A stretch of DNA of 64,000 nucleotides from Archilochus colubris (Eukaryota; Chordata; Aves; Apodiformes; Trochilidae). The notes beneath the pieces are model-generated. The model did no database searches. It was not told the origin of the DNA and saw only the letters and a list, made by a program, of their open reading frames with translations. Where the stretch lies: the NCBI GenBank assembly GCA_023079485.1, contig CM041084.1, positions 126,911,292-126,975,291 of the forward strand. The letters are read 5' to 3'. Of the stretch, positions 49,901 through 62,300 are shown in pieces (within the stretch, counting starts at the first letter, position 1; each line of letters begins with the position of its first letter). The position numbers and the translations under genes were made by a program.

Positions 49901-50429
49901 TTGAATGAATTTTGAGATGGCACTTTCAAATATGTGGCAACAAATCAAAGGTATTGAAATACATTGCACTTGTGAAGACGCTGTATTTGACTGTGAATCT
50001 CTCACATTCACATACTATGATCCTGGACTCGACCTATTTTCTCTTAATATCTCTCGATGCAGACCTTTTTATAAGAAGGATACTGCCTGAAATGCAAATG
50101 TTTGCATGAATGCCTTTGCAAATGTTTTCTGAATGTAGTGACAACACTGCAGAGTGTTAAGACATATCTCCAAAGATATGAGCAGCAATCAAAATAGTTC
50201 TATGCAGGCCAGCTCTGCCTGTATAAGTCCAGTCGCTGTACACAGATAAATGGTGCTATAGCCTTCTTCATATGATCTGCTTCTCACCTGGGGTGGCTGC
50301 ATGACTTCTGCACTTGAATTGACTTGTCCAATGAACATCAAAAACTGCAACATCAGGAATGCTCTCTCCTGTGCTTTTCACAAAACCCTAAGAGATAAAT
50401 CAGGCGAAGTCTATACTGGTGGTCTTCCT
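46966..50429. other. Unique non-coding stretch, no gene seen
   Basis: No gene, transposon or RNA gene is recognised. A short imperfect repeat of AAGTCAT / AAGGTCAT units lies near 47550-47575. The short frames seen show no family resemblance. Confidence 0.55.
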
Positions 50430-50715
50430 GGTTTTAAGGTCAAGTGAAATGGAAGAGAATCATAAATAGTGGTGGTAGTAAATAGTATAAATACTATAAA
50501 TGGTAGAGAAAAATGGAACAGATTTCCCAGTGAGATAGTTGAGGGCTCATCCCTGGAGATATTCAAGGTGGGGCTTGACAAGGCTCTGAGCAATCTGATC
50601 TAGTCGAGGGCGTCCCTGCTTACTGCAGGGGGTTTGGACTAGATGACCTTTAGAGATCCTTTCCAACCCAAATCACATCGTAACTCTATGACTGTATGGC
50701 TCTATGATAAATATG
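50430..50715 (+). mobile_element. CR1 LINE 3'-end fragment
   Basis: The plus strand shows, in order, a degraded GGTTTTAAGGTCAAG block, GAACAGATTTCCCAGTGAG, the CCTGGAGATATTCAAGGTGG block, GAGCAATCTGATCTAGTCGAG, GACTAGATGACCTTTAGAGA, CCTTTCCAACCC and a tail with CTATGACTGTATGGCTCTAT. It covers the last RT codons and the 3' untranslated region. The stretch 50450-50510 is unusually AT-rich (ATAGT/ATAAAT units) and has probably diverged or been modified. It closely matches the 3' end of the copy at 55.6 kb but lies in the opposite orientation. Confidence 0.9.
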
Positions 50716-53700
50716 AAAGAATTACCATAGAAGTAGTGGCTCCCCTTGGACTGTTGGCATGAAGAAGTGCAGATTAAAATCCTGTGTTCCCTCACTTGAG
50801 GCTGAAAAGGTAAAAAGAACTGACAAACAGGGAGTCTAATAGGCGTGATAAGCCTGGAAAATTTCTTGAGAAAGTGACTCATACAGGTCTGGATGATAAA
50901 ATTAAAAAAAGCTACACAGAGAACTAGAAATGGTTTAAATCTGCTTTGTCTGTTACTGTGTTCTGAAAACACATACAGTGAAAATTCAAAATGCAGAACC
51001 ATATATAAACATCCAGGGCAGACAAACTTTTTCTCATTTTATGGGTATAGGCAAGTTGATTACTCAATTGAAAATAAACAATAAGCACATAACCTAGAAG
51101 ACAATAACACGTACAAATTGAGTGAGATAGTGTACAAGAAACTGTCTGATTGTATGTGAAGGGGACTTCAAAGCTCGTCTTTGCATCTAGTCTGGTGAAT
51201 AGATGGATGTCAGCATGGGCTGTTAAGTAATCAGCACATTATATCATATTTTCTATCTATCTGCCATGCTGACCAAGTATATTAATCTGCCTGATGAATC
51301 TGGTTTAAACTGAGGCGGTGATTAAAGGAAACAGAGTCAGTTAGGGATCCTGGGGATATTTGGCAGGATAGACCTTAGACAAATCCACATTCATGTCCAG
51401 GTAACTGCCTGAAGATGGATTAATGAAATATTGGCAGTGGTCAGTGGATAGACAGAGTCTAGAGGAAGAAATAACATCAGGAAAGAAATGGGATTTTTTT
51501 CAGCCAGCCTCTTCAGTCTCATTTTCAACCAGCTGTACAACAGAGTCATTACCACACTCCATAAATGATCAAAGGATAAGTTTTAAGCCTATGATTACCT
51601 GAGAAACTTTGTTCATGATCCATAGCTACTGTAAAGATATCAGTTCCTTGCCCTTCGTATCTCTTGACTGGCAGTCCTGAGAGGTGGGGAGTAAACTTCA
51701 TTGAATGGTGGTGGCCATAGCACATTAACCTTATTTGGTTCAGGAATATGATATATCCATACATTTAAAGTTGTTAAACATCACTGACCCTAAGAGTGAA
51801 GGGCAAGTTTCTGAGGAGAAGATGCCCCAGTGCCTAAAACTTCATTAAACTTGGGAAAAAAAATATAAATACACCTCTATGCTGAGCTTGGTATTAAAAT
51901 AAAAACATATTATTGACTAAATAACTCGGGCCATTTATGCTAAAATGTTCAAAGCAAAGATAGGGCACAGTACCATTCCATTAACTATAAATTTGTCACC
52001 AGTAGCTACTATGTAATAGCTGTTTCTACTATCATAAAAATGAATATAAACAGTGTAAAGTAAGTCTGTTTCCAGAAAGCTTTATGTATTATTTTACTGA
52101 GTAAAAGGAACATCAGATCTGTTTCTGGTTTAGGAAAGTGAGGTTTGCTCCATGAGCACACGCTTCTCTGTCTCCAGCCTGGTGGGTCACAGTCCTAATA
52201 AGACTAAGATATAGACCTCATAAAATCAAGTGTAAACAACTTCTTTCAATACCATCTAAATCTTATGCTGAGATCAAGTAGCCAAATTAAATATTCACTA
52301 AGGTCTTGTGGTCAAAATATTAATTGAAATTTCAAGTACAAAGTTCTTTTAAAGAAGAAGAGAATTAAACTGAGGACTAGATACTCATACAACAACACTC
52401 AAAATCATAAAAATGTAAAGAAACAATAAAGAAGAAATTTTAATTGATAGGCACATAATTGCAGTTCGCTGAAAGAAATCAGTGCACCCAGCATGAAACA
52501 TATGAGTTTTACAAACATCATTTCAATTTTTTTTATTACCTACTAGCATTAGGATATACTTCCTTGACTCTATAATAATTGCTTGCAGTTAATTACAAAT
52601 GAAACAGAAGTGTTGGTAATATTAGACTTGCACCCTGCATAAAGCTAGAAATTACTGCTATTACTCTTATTTGCTGAGAATATTGGGTCATAGATGCTAA
52701 TTAGCAGTTCACAGCCCCCTACAGGAAAAAACTCATTATTATGAAAATCTGTCTTGGTAGGCAAAGCCACCACTCATGTCACTGTGAACGTTTTTGTCAG
52801 AGCAATTACAAGGTATGACAAAACTTAAGACTTAGTTTTGGATGAAGAAAATTCTGAAGGTTAAAAATACAACATGCTAATCTAAAAATTAATTGCCATA
52901 TCAAGAAGAGAGGTCCCGATCTATTTTGTCTCAGGAAAATATGACTGTATGTTGAGTAGAATAACAGCAAATTTTTATTAAGTGTGTACAGAAACACCAT
53001 TTCTTTCAAAAATACATAAAATATAAGAAAAGCCGCTCCATAACTAAGTAAAAAAACAAAGTAAAATGAGACATACACAGCTAGTGGAAATGAATGTTTC
53101 AAGGTCATACATCTAGAGCAGGGAACATGATTTATTATTAATCAGTAATTTGGGGGGAACATTTCATTTTTCTGTAACAAGGAACTGATTCAGTAAAGAA
53201 AAAAAAAAGTGCCTTGTTTACCCAAGTTTTCTGCATAGTTCTTTTGAAAAACATGAAGTAGAAAAACAGTGTTTTTATATGATTTATTAAACTTCTCTCT
53301 CCACAGCACATGCAACCAACTTTGTATGCTTGAGGGAAAAGCAACAGAGAATAAAAGAGCAGCTAATTGTAATGCCAGGCTGAATTTGGTTTGTTGTGGA
53401 AAAGAAAAATGTGCCGTGTAGGGATGAAGCAGTGGCTTAGGAGTGATTCTCAATCATGGAAAGGTGCAGGGGCAGTCATTGCTCCTAATTTCAGCCATCG
53501 AAAACCAGGCAGTCTAAAATTCTTGCCTGGACACCCCATATTGGCCCAAATGGGCGAGATACAGCAGCCTCTCTCAAACAGCTACAGAGTGATGCTGAAA
53601 CATGAATACAGGCTGCAAGTCAAGTTTTCCACAGCTTCAGGTGGTAGAGAAAGAATATCAGCAGTAAACAGCCTAAAGATACAAATCCATCCAAAGTCAG

Positions 53701-54314
53701 TTGTATTCATGTGCTTATTGGTATGTTGAGCATAGCAAAATGATCAAGGGAAACCAGGAATTCAAATAAGACTTAAATACTACTCTAAGATGGGGAGGAG
53801 GACAGTATGAATAGTCCTGTGTTCTGAGGAAAAATAATTTGTCAAAACCATACTCTACCTCGTCTACATTAGGCTGAACTTTGCTTTCAGCAGAGCTAAC
53901 AGTATTTCCATAAATGTAAAGGAGTATGAGACCTGACTACTAATGCAACAACACTGCTCACCTACTAATAATGAAATTGAGTTTTCCTTTCTTCAAAGGG
54001 GATTGTATTAGTTAAAATTAAACAGAAAAAAAAGCATTATTTGAAGACCTCTGATAGTACCAAGAAAAAGAAAAAATCCTGTCTTAATACTGGGAAATTA
54101 AACCAATCATGCAATATGATGTAAGATGATGTAAACTTTGGTATGAAACCTGGAAGTGTGAATAAAACCAACTCTGTTCCAGTTTACTCAACATTGTAGG
54201 CCTTGTTTCAAAAATGGGAGATCTGTGTGTATGACTGGAGAAGGGGATTGGGCCATTTAGGAATGCATAAAACAGTACACAAGTGTTGGGAAACTGTCTG
54301 GAAGAAAACAGACA
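50716..54314. other. Unique non-coding stretch, no gene seen
   Basis: No gene or transposon is recognised. Minus-strand frames at 50673-51002 and 52806-53108 (about 100-109 codons) and the plus-strand frame at 53391-53729 have no known domain. A weak, unconfirmed resemblance to an archosaur DNA-transposon end (CTCGTCTACATTAGGCTGAA) occurs near 53860. Confidence 0.5.
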
Positions 54315-54628
54315 TGTGAGCAATCCTGACTATTTAGCTTTAGCTAGAGTAAGCTAAGGGCCTTGAGGCCTAGTTTCAAGGTTACTGAAAGATGAGCTAT
54401 AGGAAAAGATAAGGGAACTGGCAACAGAAAAAGTAGAATGGCAGAGGGATGATGTAGCCAGAAGTTCTGTGAGAACAGGATTTGTGGCCAAGATATAGCC
54501 ACCTGCAAGATATCATTATATAAACAAGGGTTCTATAAAAAGCGAGTGTGAATTGTTAATAAACTACTTCATTTTAACCATATTGGTGACTATGTGTTGT
54601 CCTTAAGCCTCCGTGGATTTTTCCACAC
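54315..54628 (+). mobile_element. Candidate solo LTR of an endogenous retrovirus
   Basis: The segment has the architecture of a retroviral LTR on the plus strand. It has a possible TG start (54315) and two TATA-like boxes (TATATAAA at 54517-54524, TATAAAAA at 54534-54541). A polyadenylation signal AATAAA lies at 54558-54563, followed by a TTGGTGACTATGTGTTGTCC and CCTCCGTGGATTTTTCCACA type U5 ending in CA near 54627. The spacing would give a short R region around 54545-54580. No internal retroviral genes or second LTR are present, so it would be a solo LTR left by recombination. I could not find a convincing target-site duplication, so the 5' edge is uncertain. Confidence 0.55.
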
Positions 54629-55597
54629 AAGGAGTACGTTATAAAGAGGTATATATTTTTTGCAAAGATTTAAGCAAAGATAACCAACTTATGGTGGAAG
54701 TCTTGCTCTGGCCAGCCAAACCTGCTCTGCTCCACAGGATGCCTACTAGAATACTTTAGCTACCATCTTCTGGACACTGTCTCTTGATAATGCAGCATGG
54801 CAATGAATTAACTAACTGAATTCTAAGGTATAACTGGAACTGTGGCAGGTCTCTGGAAAAGAAACTCTGGAGATAAATGGATTTTTACATTGCTATATCA
54901 CAGAGAACCAATCCTGTAAATCTCTCCTCATTCAATTAGACTTCATTCAGTTGAGTGGGAATTTTGCAAAATTAGGTCCTAAATTATTACTAGCAGTGTT
55001 ATTTTCTGACAGCAAAGGCCAAATGTCACTCCAATTTAGGCAATGCAAAACCAAGTCAGTTTGTCATGCACTCAGTTACATGCACTCTGTTACACTGACT
55101 GTTACAAGACTGAGTGCATGATGGTGTATAGATTATGGTGCAGCAAAATAAGAGAGATGGGTACATCTGGGCTGAAGCTGAAACGTTGACCTGGAGGTCA
55201 CATACAGCTGACCCCATCATTTCTGTATCTATATCATATTCTGCGTATATTCCAGCCATCTTATGCAAAGCCAGGTTTTTGTCAGAATGATTTGTGAAGG
55301 CTCAAGATTGGGGCTGAGCCATTGCTGATAGAGAAAATTTAGATGGAGATCATGAGCGGCCCATCCCAGTTGTCAACTGAGTGCTCTGAAGCACAGCTCT
55401 CCACATCCCTTTCTTTTGCACCAGGGGAGGAGTTTGAGTGTGAACCCTGATTGTGTTTACAGCACATCAGATAATGCCCTTGGTTGGCTGGTTGAAGTGG
55501 GAGATTTCTTTTTCCCCTGCAAGATAGCAGTGTCACTGCTTGATTCCACAGACTGAACATTTATGTATCTACATTAAAATAGGAAAAATTATACTAC
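54629..55597. other. Unique non-coding stretch with one inverted repeat
   Basis: No gene is supported. A perfect inverted repeat at 55064-55121 is listed separately. Short minus-strand frames (55056-55268, 55339-55560) have no recognisable character. Confidence 0.55.
55064..55121. repeat. 13-bp perfect inverted repeat, 32-bp spacer
   Basis: The arms are TCATGCACTCAGT (55064-55076) and ACTGAGTGCATGA (55109-55121). The spacer contains further partial copies (TGCACTCTGTTAC, GTTAC three times), so alternative pairings are possible. No transposon ends or target duplications are visible around it. Confidence 0.9.
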
Positions 55598-56350
55598 TTC
55601 ATAGAATTACAGAATAATTTGGGTTGGAAGGGACCTCCAAAGGTCATCTAGTCCAATGCCCTCCTGAAGTAAACAGGCACACCCTCAACTAGATCAGGTT
55701 GCTTAGAGCCTCGTCAAGCCTCACCTTGAATATCTCCAGGGATGAGGCCCCAGCTACCTCTCTGGGCAACCTTTTTCATTTTTCCACTGTCAACATGGTA
55801 AATAATTTTTTCCTAACATCCAATCTAAATCTACTCTTCTCTAATTTAAAACCACTGCCCCTCATCCTATCACTACAAGCCCTTGCAAACAGTCCATCTC
55901 CAACCTTCTTGTAGGCCCTCTTCGGATACTGGAAAGTTGTTAGGTGTCCCCAAAGCTTTCTTTTCTCCAGGCTGAACAATCCCAGATCCCTCTGCCTGTC
56001 TTTGTAGTAGAGGTGTTCTATCCCCCTGATCAGTTTTGTAGCCCTCTTCTGGACCTGCTTCATTAGGTCCATGTCCTTCCTGTGTGGAGAATTCCAGAGC
56101 TGGATGCACCTGGACCTCACTCCAGGAGAGGTCTTACCAGAGCAGAACAAAGTGGCAGAATCACCTCTCTCAATCTGCTGGCCAAGCTTCTTTTGATGCA
56201 GCCCAGGATGCAACTGGCCTTCTGAGCTGCAAGCACACACTCTTGGCTCATGTCCAACTTACTGTTCACCAACACCCTCAGGTCTTTTTCTGCAGGGCTG
56301 CTTTCTAAAACCTCATTCCTAAGTCTGAATTTATAGTGAGGATTTTTCCA
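55598..56350 (-). mobile_element. CR1 LINE, 5'-truncated, RT C-terminus plus 3' end
   Basis: The minus strand holds about 750 bases of CR1. The 3' tail is at 55598-55640 (plus strand CATAGAATTACAGAATAATT, then GGTTGGAAGGGACCTCC, TCTAGTCCAATGCCCTCC). The 3' untranslated region follows, and coding sequence for the C-terminal part of the reverse transcriptase extends back to about 56350, where the copy is truncated. No endonuclease part is present. Divergence from the usual CR1 pattern is low to moderate. It pairs in inverted orientation with the related fragment at 50430-50715. Confidence 0.95.
55776..56345 (-). pseudogene. CR1 ORF2 reverse transcriptase C-terminal relic
   Basis: Two overlapping minus-strand frames carry the C-terminal region downstream of the RT catalytic core. 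The upstream frame includes [33 protein letters not shown] and [10 protein letters not shown]. The downstream frame includes KDMDLMKQVQKRATKLIRGI, DLGLFSLEKRKL and FRLDVRKKLFT. The join lies near 56110-56140, where a frameshift breaks the protein. Catalytic RT motifs such as the FADD-type box lie upstream of the truncation and are absent. In an intact element the enzyme copies CR1 RNA at the nicked chromosomal target. This copy is inactive. Confidence 0.92.
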
Positions 56351-59300
56351 AGGTATGATCCAACGATGCATAATGTATGGCTGTATCACACTTAGAATCC
56401 AAATATTACCCCTTTGTAAATATATCCCCAAAATACTATAATAAAATCAGTCCTGATATGCGCTGTTATTTCTGCAATAACAATCAAAGAACTGCTTTCA
56501 GATTCCTGGGCTAGGATTCCTGTATGTATCTCTGCTGAATCCTCAAAGACATTCAGCTGAGAATCAATTCTACTCATTGTAAAGTGAAGTTGTTAACACA
56601 CTTCCTATTTTCACTTGTAGAATTCTATATAAAGATATGTGCATGTCTTAATTGTTTCTAGATATGTGCATGTCTTAATTGTTTCTATGCATTTGCATGC
56701 ATATTTACAACAGATACATATGAAAGCCTTGAAAATTTTCCTAATCCAAATCACATCCGTAGCCTATCAAGGGAGGGATTTTTTTTTTTCTTGTCTTAAA
56801 GGGAGATAATGTTAAAAACCCAGGTCTTGTCTACCATGGAGGACAGCATGTTAGCTGCAGAACTAGCCAGATAGTTACATCCCAAGAGAATGAAGAAATC
56901 TGAGCAACTCTGAAAACAGATGTCTTTAGCTATATTCTCTAGATTCTTTACTTTTCTTAACACCCATTTAACTCCAGTAACAAATGAACACTGATGAGAG
57001 ATGATGTCTTTGTTAAAGATTCAATACCCCTTGAGAGCTCCAAATAAGCATCTGAAATTCCCCAAGAAAGTTCTTCCACAAACAAAAGGTTAATTACATT
57101 TTAATGGGTATCTCCAAGAGAAGGCTATTTTTCTGCCATACAATTAGAATAAGTCTAAATCAAAAATTTTCAGGATTTCAGGGGTTTGAGTGATGTGTTC
57201 ATTAATTCACCTTCTCAAACTGAGGAAGAATAAAATTTTAAATCTTTTATTAATAATATGTATTTGTCTTGAGGTCATTTTGTACTGTTACTTTGACTGA
57301 TTTATCTGTTGGCTGGATCATGACACCAAAGTCTTTTTTTGTCCAGATTTTCTAAAGAAGTACAGTTTGTTGCTTACACTGTTGCGATTAATTTGTTCTT
57401 GCTTGTAAGTTTTGAACTGTTTGTCCACTTTTAACCAAACTGGACAAGATCTAAAGTTTTCAAACAATCTATGTTCCAACAGCTTCCATGAAATTAGGCA
57501 GCCAGGTAGGAAACTGAGACCCTATACAAATCCCACTGCAGGAGAGATTGCAGGAAGAGGTCTCTTTTTCACACAAGGAATTCTCACGGAGTTTACACAA
57601 AAAACAAAGATGAGGCATTGATAAAAGTGTCTCCTGACTGAACACCAGAGACTGTACTGAGGGATGCACACCTGTAGGAAATCAGGTTCTGATAGTTCTC
57701 ATGCACACCATCTTCTTTGTTTAGGGAATAAGGAACACTACATGGGGAATGACATTGCAGTTTTTATGCTCATCAGGAGACAGAGCTCAGGCTTATTTAA
57801 GCGTTAATTCCCCTCAGACAACAGCAGCCATACAGTACCCATCTTAGACTTCCCACTCTGGACATTTGACTCTGGACAGGATAAAAGAGTATCTGTTGGT
57901 TCTTCTACACAGTGTGAAGTTCCCACATGGGAATCCATGCTTAGAGGTGAAATCCCCATTTAGAGCTGGAATAATGCCAACTACCATCACCTCTGTCACA
58001 GCTCGGGGTTTAGGTCAGGGCCCCACATGGGTGCTTTCTGTAGCCTGATGACAGCCTTCAGGTTAACATGGTGATCTCAGAGTTTCTATTCCAACTTCAG
58101 CTGCTGATTGCTCTGACATTAGTTACAAAGTAATCAGAAGTAATTAATTTACTTTCCAAGCAAGGTCCAGCTTTGATACATTCCTACAAAAATTTGCTCC
58201 CATTGCCTGTGGAGCACATGAACCTCAAACCTTGCTTTCCAAAACTTTTTTTTTTTCCCCTAGCAATTGCCTATGAATCTAAAAGGATGAAAGATACTAG
58301 TGTACAAGTAGCTGCAGAAAAGCCATACAGAAGGAAGAGTGACTGCCTAGGAATGATGTAGACTACCAGTTTGAACAAAGAAACAGAAATAGGAGTTGAT
58401 GACATTCAGGAATATTACAACAGCATGCATACCTTCAGGAATAAGAGCCCTGATATTCTGGGAATGGTACAAACTTACAGGAAGAATATCTCCACCCTTG
58501 TTCATCTTGACTTAAATGCAAAGAAAATATTTGGGTAATAGTAATGACAGCCTCCTGTTCTGCACCAGTTTATTGACTCCTTTAGCTAAGTGGCCCAGGA
58601 ATGCCTGGCATCTGTCTGGAGCATCTTCAAGGCTAAATCTGGAAACCTTTAACTATATATCCCAAAGGGGATGCTCCTCAGTTCAGTCAGGATACATTTT
58701 CTCTCGCTTTCTAAGCAAATAGTTTGGAGGATATCCCATGGTTGTACTGGTCCCTGAAGAGCTTACTGTGTCTCAGGAGGAGGAGATTCCAGTAAAAATC
58801 TTGCCTTTTTTCCAGACCATAGGCTCTAATTGAGGAAAATGCTTGAATCTGTGCTTTCAGTAATACAGAGAAAACTAATGTACAGTGACATCCTGTCCTG
58901 TGTGGCAGGAACAGAGTACAGCTGTGGTGGATCTCTGACGGAGAAGAGATGTGTTCCCTGAAGACAGCTTCTTTTTGCTGACTAAAAGCTGAGAATTGAG
59001 GGGAGGAGAAAAAGGAAAAGGGAGAGAGGAGCTACAGGCCCTCTCTTTGAAGATGTTAGTAAGTTCATATTTTGACATTGCATGTTGAAATAAGAGAGCT
59101 CTCATTCCAAAAATGTTCCATAAAAATGACACTACTATTTATTGCAAACCATTAACAATGACTTTGTGACTATTATTTAACAAGTGAAAATATTTATCTA
59201 CCACTCTCTTGGTGTTGCTGAAATTGAAATCTATGACTGTCCTCCACCAGCTTAAGCTCACATGCTTCACTTTCCTAAGGATCATGGGAAAAAAAAGAAG

Positions 59301-62300
59301 GGCACCAGTATAAAATACTTTATCAGATACTGAGCTTCTGGCAGGAAGTCAGAACCATCCTGTGGGAAAATGTGTAAGTCCTAGCTCTCAGTCTCATTTT
59401 TCCTGGTGCAGTACATGATTTGTCCTACCTTCATTCTCCCACTAAACTTTTATTTCATGCAGGGCTTGCAAATGATATCAGGCATCCATTACATTTATTT
59501 CCTTATGTTTTTACAGATACATATATAAATATACATACATAAACCCCCAAATTTAATAATTAGTTCTCCTTATGGCAGCACGAGCACTTGTTCCAATTCA
59601 GTCTGCTGAAATCATTAAAAAAATCTCTCTGACAAATGAAGCCATGTTTAGTCAAAAACTTCTAATATATCTAAAATAAAACATACACAAAAAGTACTTA
59701 TGCCTGAAAAAAGCCTCCAGTCTCTAACAGTCAAGAACCATCCAGAAGAAAACAAGTCTTTGATTATATTTTTATCACGCAGCATTATTTTTCTCCTTGG
59801 TGTATGAAAGTCTCATCAGAGACTCAGATCAGATTTATAGGTTTCCCACAACTGTATAAGCAAGTAAGTAGCACTAAAGCAGACTCTGTCTAGCTCAGGA
59901 CAGCCATTACATTGCAACAGTAGAGGAATAAGAGCTTAGTACAAAGTCATGATCAGACACATATTATAAATTTGATATGTGTTGCACATAAAATATGCAT
60001 GATTACTCCTTACTGTATATAATGTACCAAAATATAATGTTTCTGAGGCATGAATGAATTTTAAATGAAATATTTTATTGAAAAAACACACAGCTTTCCT
60101 GATACAGGTAAGTGGAATTTAAAATTGAAAATGTTTCACAACCACCCATTAGAGCATACTTTGAAATATTCTTAGAATACAGATTTCCTGCCAAGGAAGT
60201 GAAGTAGATGAAATGAAGTATCCTAAGCAGGAAGCTTGCCTGATAGACACCATTTACCACTAGAAAATTTTATGACATAAGAAGATGATACTTTGCAAGG
60301 TAAACACTCACAACCTCGAGTCTGGAAGAACAAAGATAGTATGCAAAAAGCCACCAGTATACTATTTTTTTGCACTCAAGAACAAATTTGTTAGAAAGAG
60401 GATGATGGTAAGTGAAGAGAATATATTGGAAAATATGGGCTGGACCATGGGCTGCAAATAGCTCACAGAGCTGTGAGTGAGCACAGGATAATGCCTCAGT
60501 GGCTGTATTTTATCCTGAGGGCTGTATTGACACCCAATGTAAACATATTCAAGTGCTGTGAAGAGGGATCTATGCCTCTCTCAGGGTTGGAACACAAAAT
60601 CTAAGAAGAAGAAGGACTCACAGAGAAGTTGCCGAAGACCTTACCTCAATTGCAAGTACAAATATGGTCTGAAAAACACAACCTATGAGAGGGCTCTACA
60701 GTACATTTCTTTATCAGGAGAAGAATGCAGGGAAAAAGGAGCCAAAAACTAGTCAGAAAAAAATAGATATAGGTATAAATGAAGTGGCCATAAGGGAAGT
60801 GAAGAAACTAGGAACAGAAATGTACATTCTCTCATACCCACCCTTCCCAGTCCAACAGCTGTGCTCTCCCAGACTACAATGCAGGTGCATTCCTGGGATT
60901 ACCTGTGAGTTTGGGTCCCCCCTCAGCTCTGTTTTAAATATGTGAGCACACAGCCACCTGCCTGCTCCTTCTTGAAGTGAAAACCTTGCTAATGGAGCCA
61001 TAAATCCAAAGCACGTTTGTCTTCTATGGTTTTGGGAAAGTTTTTGAATATCATATTTTGTGAAATGCACCACAAGAATTGTGTCTGCCTACATAAGTAG
61101 GAATGCTGCCTAAGTGCAGAGGAAGTTAATTATGCACAGAATAATTATTAGTAATTTACTTAGTGCATCTATACACTTGCAGAAATAGGAAGTGCACTTG
61201 AAGTGTTCACGTTGGATTGAGAGAGAGCCCACTTTAACCAGTGCTCTTCTCTTCCCAGCCTGTCAATCCAGGGAAGCTCTGATCAGGGGACTTTTGTCAA
61301 ATTGAAAAAGCATGGCCACTGGCAGTACTTGCATTGATTGATTTGTAGGTGAAGATTTATGAGTCAATTGTGTTTTAATAATAAACACATAGGTTTACGT
61401 TACTTGACAGAAGTCAGGCGGGTTGGAGAGAGCCCAGCAGCTTTTGCTCAGCTGCACACAGAGAAAAATTCTTCCCCAGAAGAAGGAAAACCTACAGTCA
61501 TTTCTCTTACTGTCTCCAGTTTAAAAGTTAACAGTTCATGTCTCTGAACACTAGTTAACCCACTCTCTGAAACGTATTCAGGAAACCTTGACAGATTGCC
61601 ATTGTTCAGGGCCTTTGTGGAATTATCAAACCCGTCAGTATGGCCGTTATTAACATAACAATATCAGAAAGGATCTGAGTTATAGCACTGATGTGAGGCC
61701 AGCCAAGTGTGCTGCCACTTGTACAGCTCTCACAAGGAGTAGCAGTCCTATAATTTTGTCACAAAGACTGGGACCTGTAGCTGAAAAAAAGCCAAGGTGA
61801 AAATTTGAGTAAACATTTTCCATAAGAACGGACTCTCTCCCCCTCTTTGGGAATACACCTAGGGTGAGAAGTGAATGTACTCTACTCCCTTTTAGACTGT
61901 TGGCCGATTTTCTCTCCAGATCCACCTTAAATCCTTTTCTTCTTTTTTATTCCCTTAAAGCTGCACATCCCAGCTGGCATGTCCCAATCCTATAAACGTC
62001 TCAATATAATACAACATCATTGTCTGATGTATGGGCTTCCATTTGGTGCACCATGTCCAAAGAATATTTCTTCATGCTCGAATGACTCATCTATGAGGAG
62101 ATTAATCTCTCTGGGGGAGAAATTGGTATCTCTCCTATGGAAGCAAGTTGCTATGCACACACTAGCTGCTGATCTCACTTGTGTTCTTAATATTCAGGGT
62201 ACAGCTTCTAACCGGCATAAAAATCCTTTTGTCCTTCCCCATCTTGGTATCATTCTTCAGTGTGGCTTGGAAAAAAATTAAAAATAACTGGTAAAATAAT

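Noticed and set aside
53850..53930. Weak resemblance to an archosaur DNA-transposon end (CTCGTCTACATTAGG)
   Set aside because: The match covers only about 15 bases and could not be extended. It is insufficient to call a mobile element.
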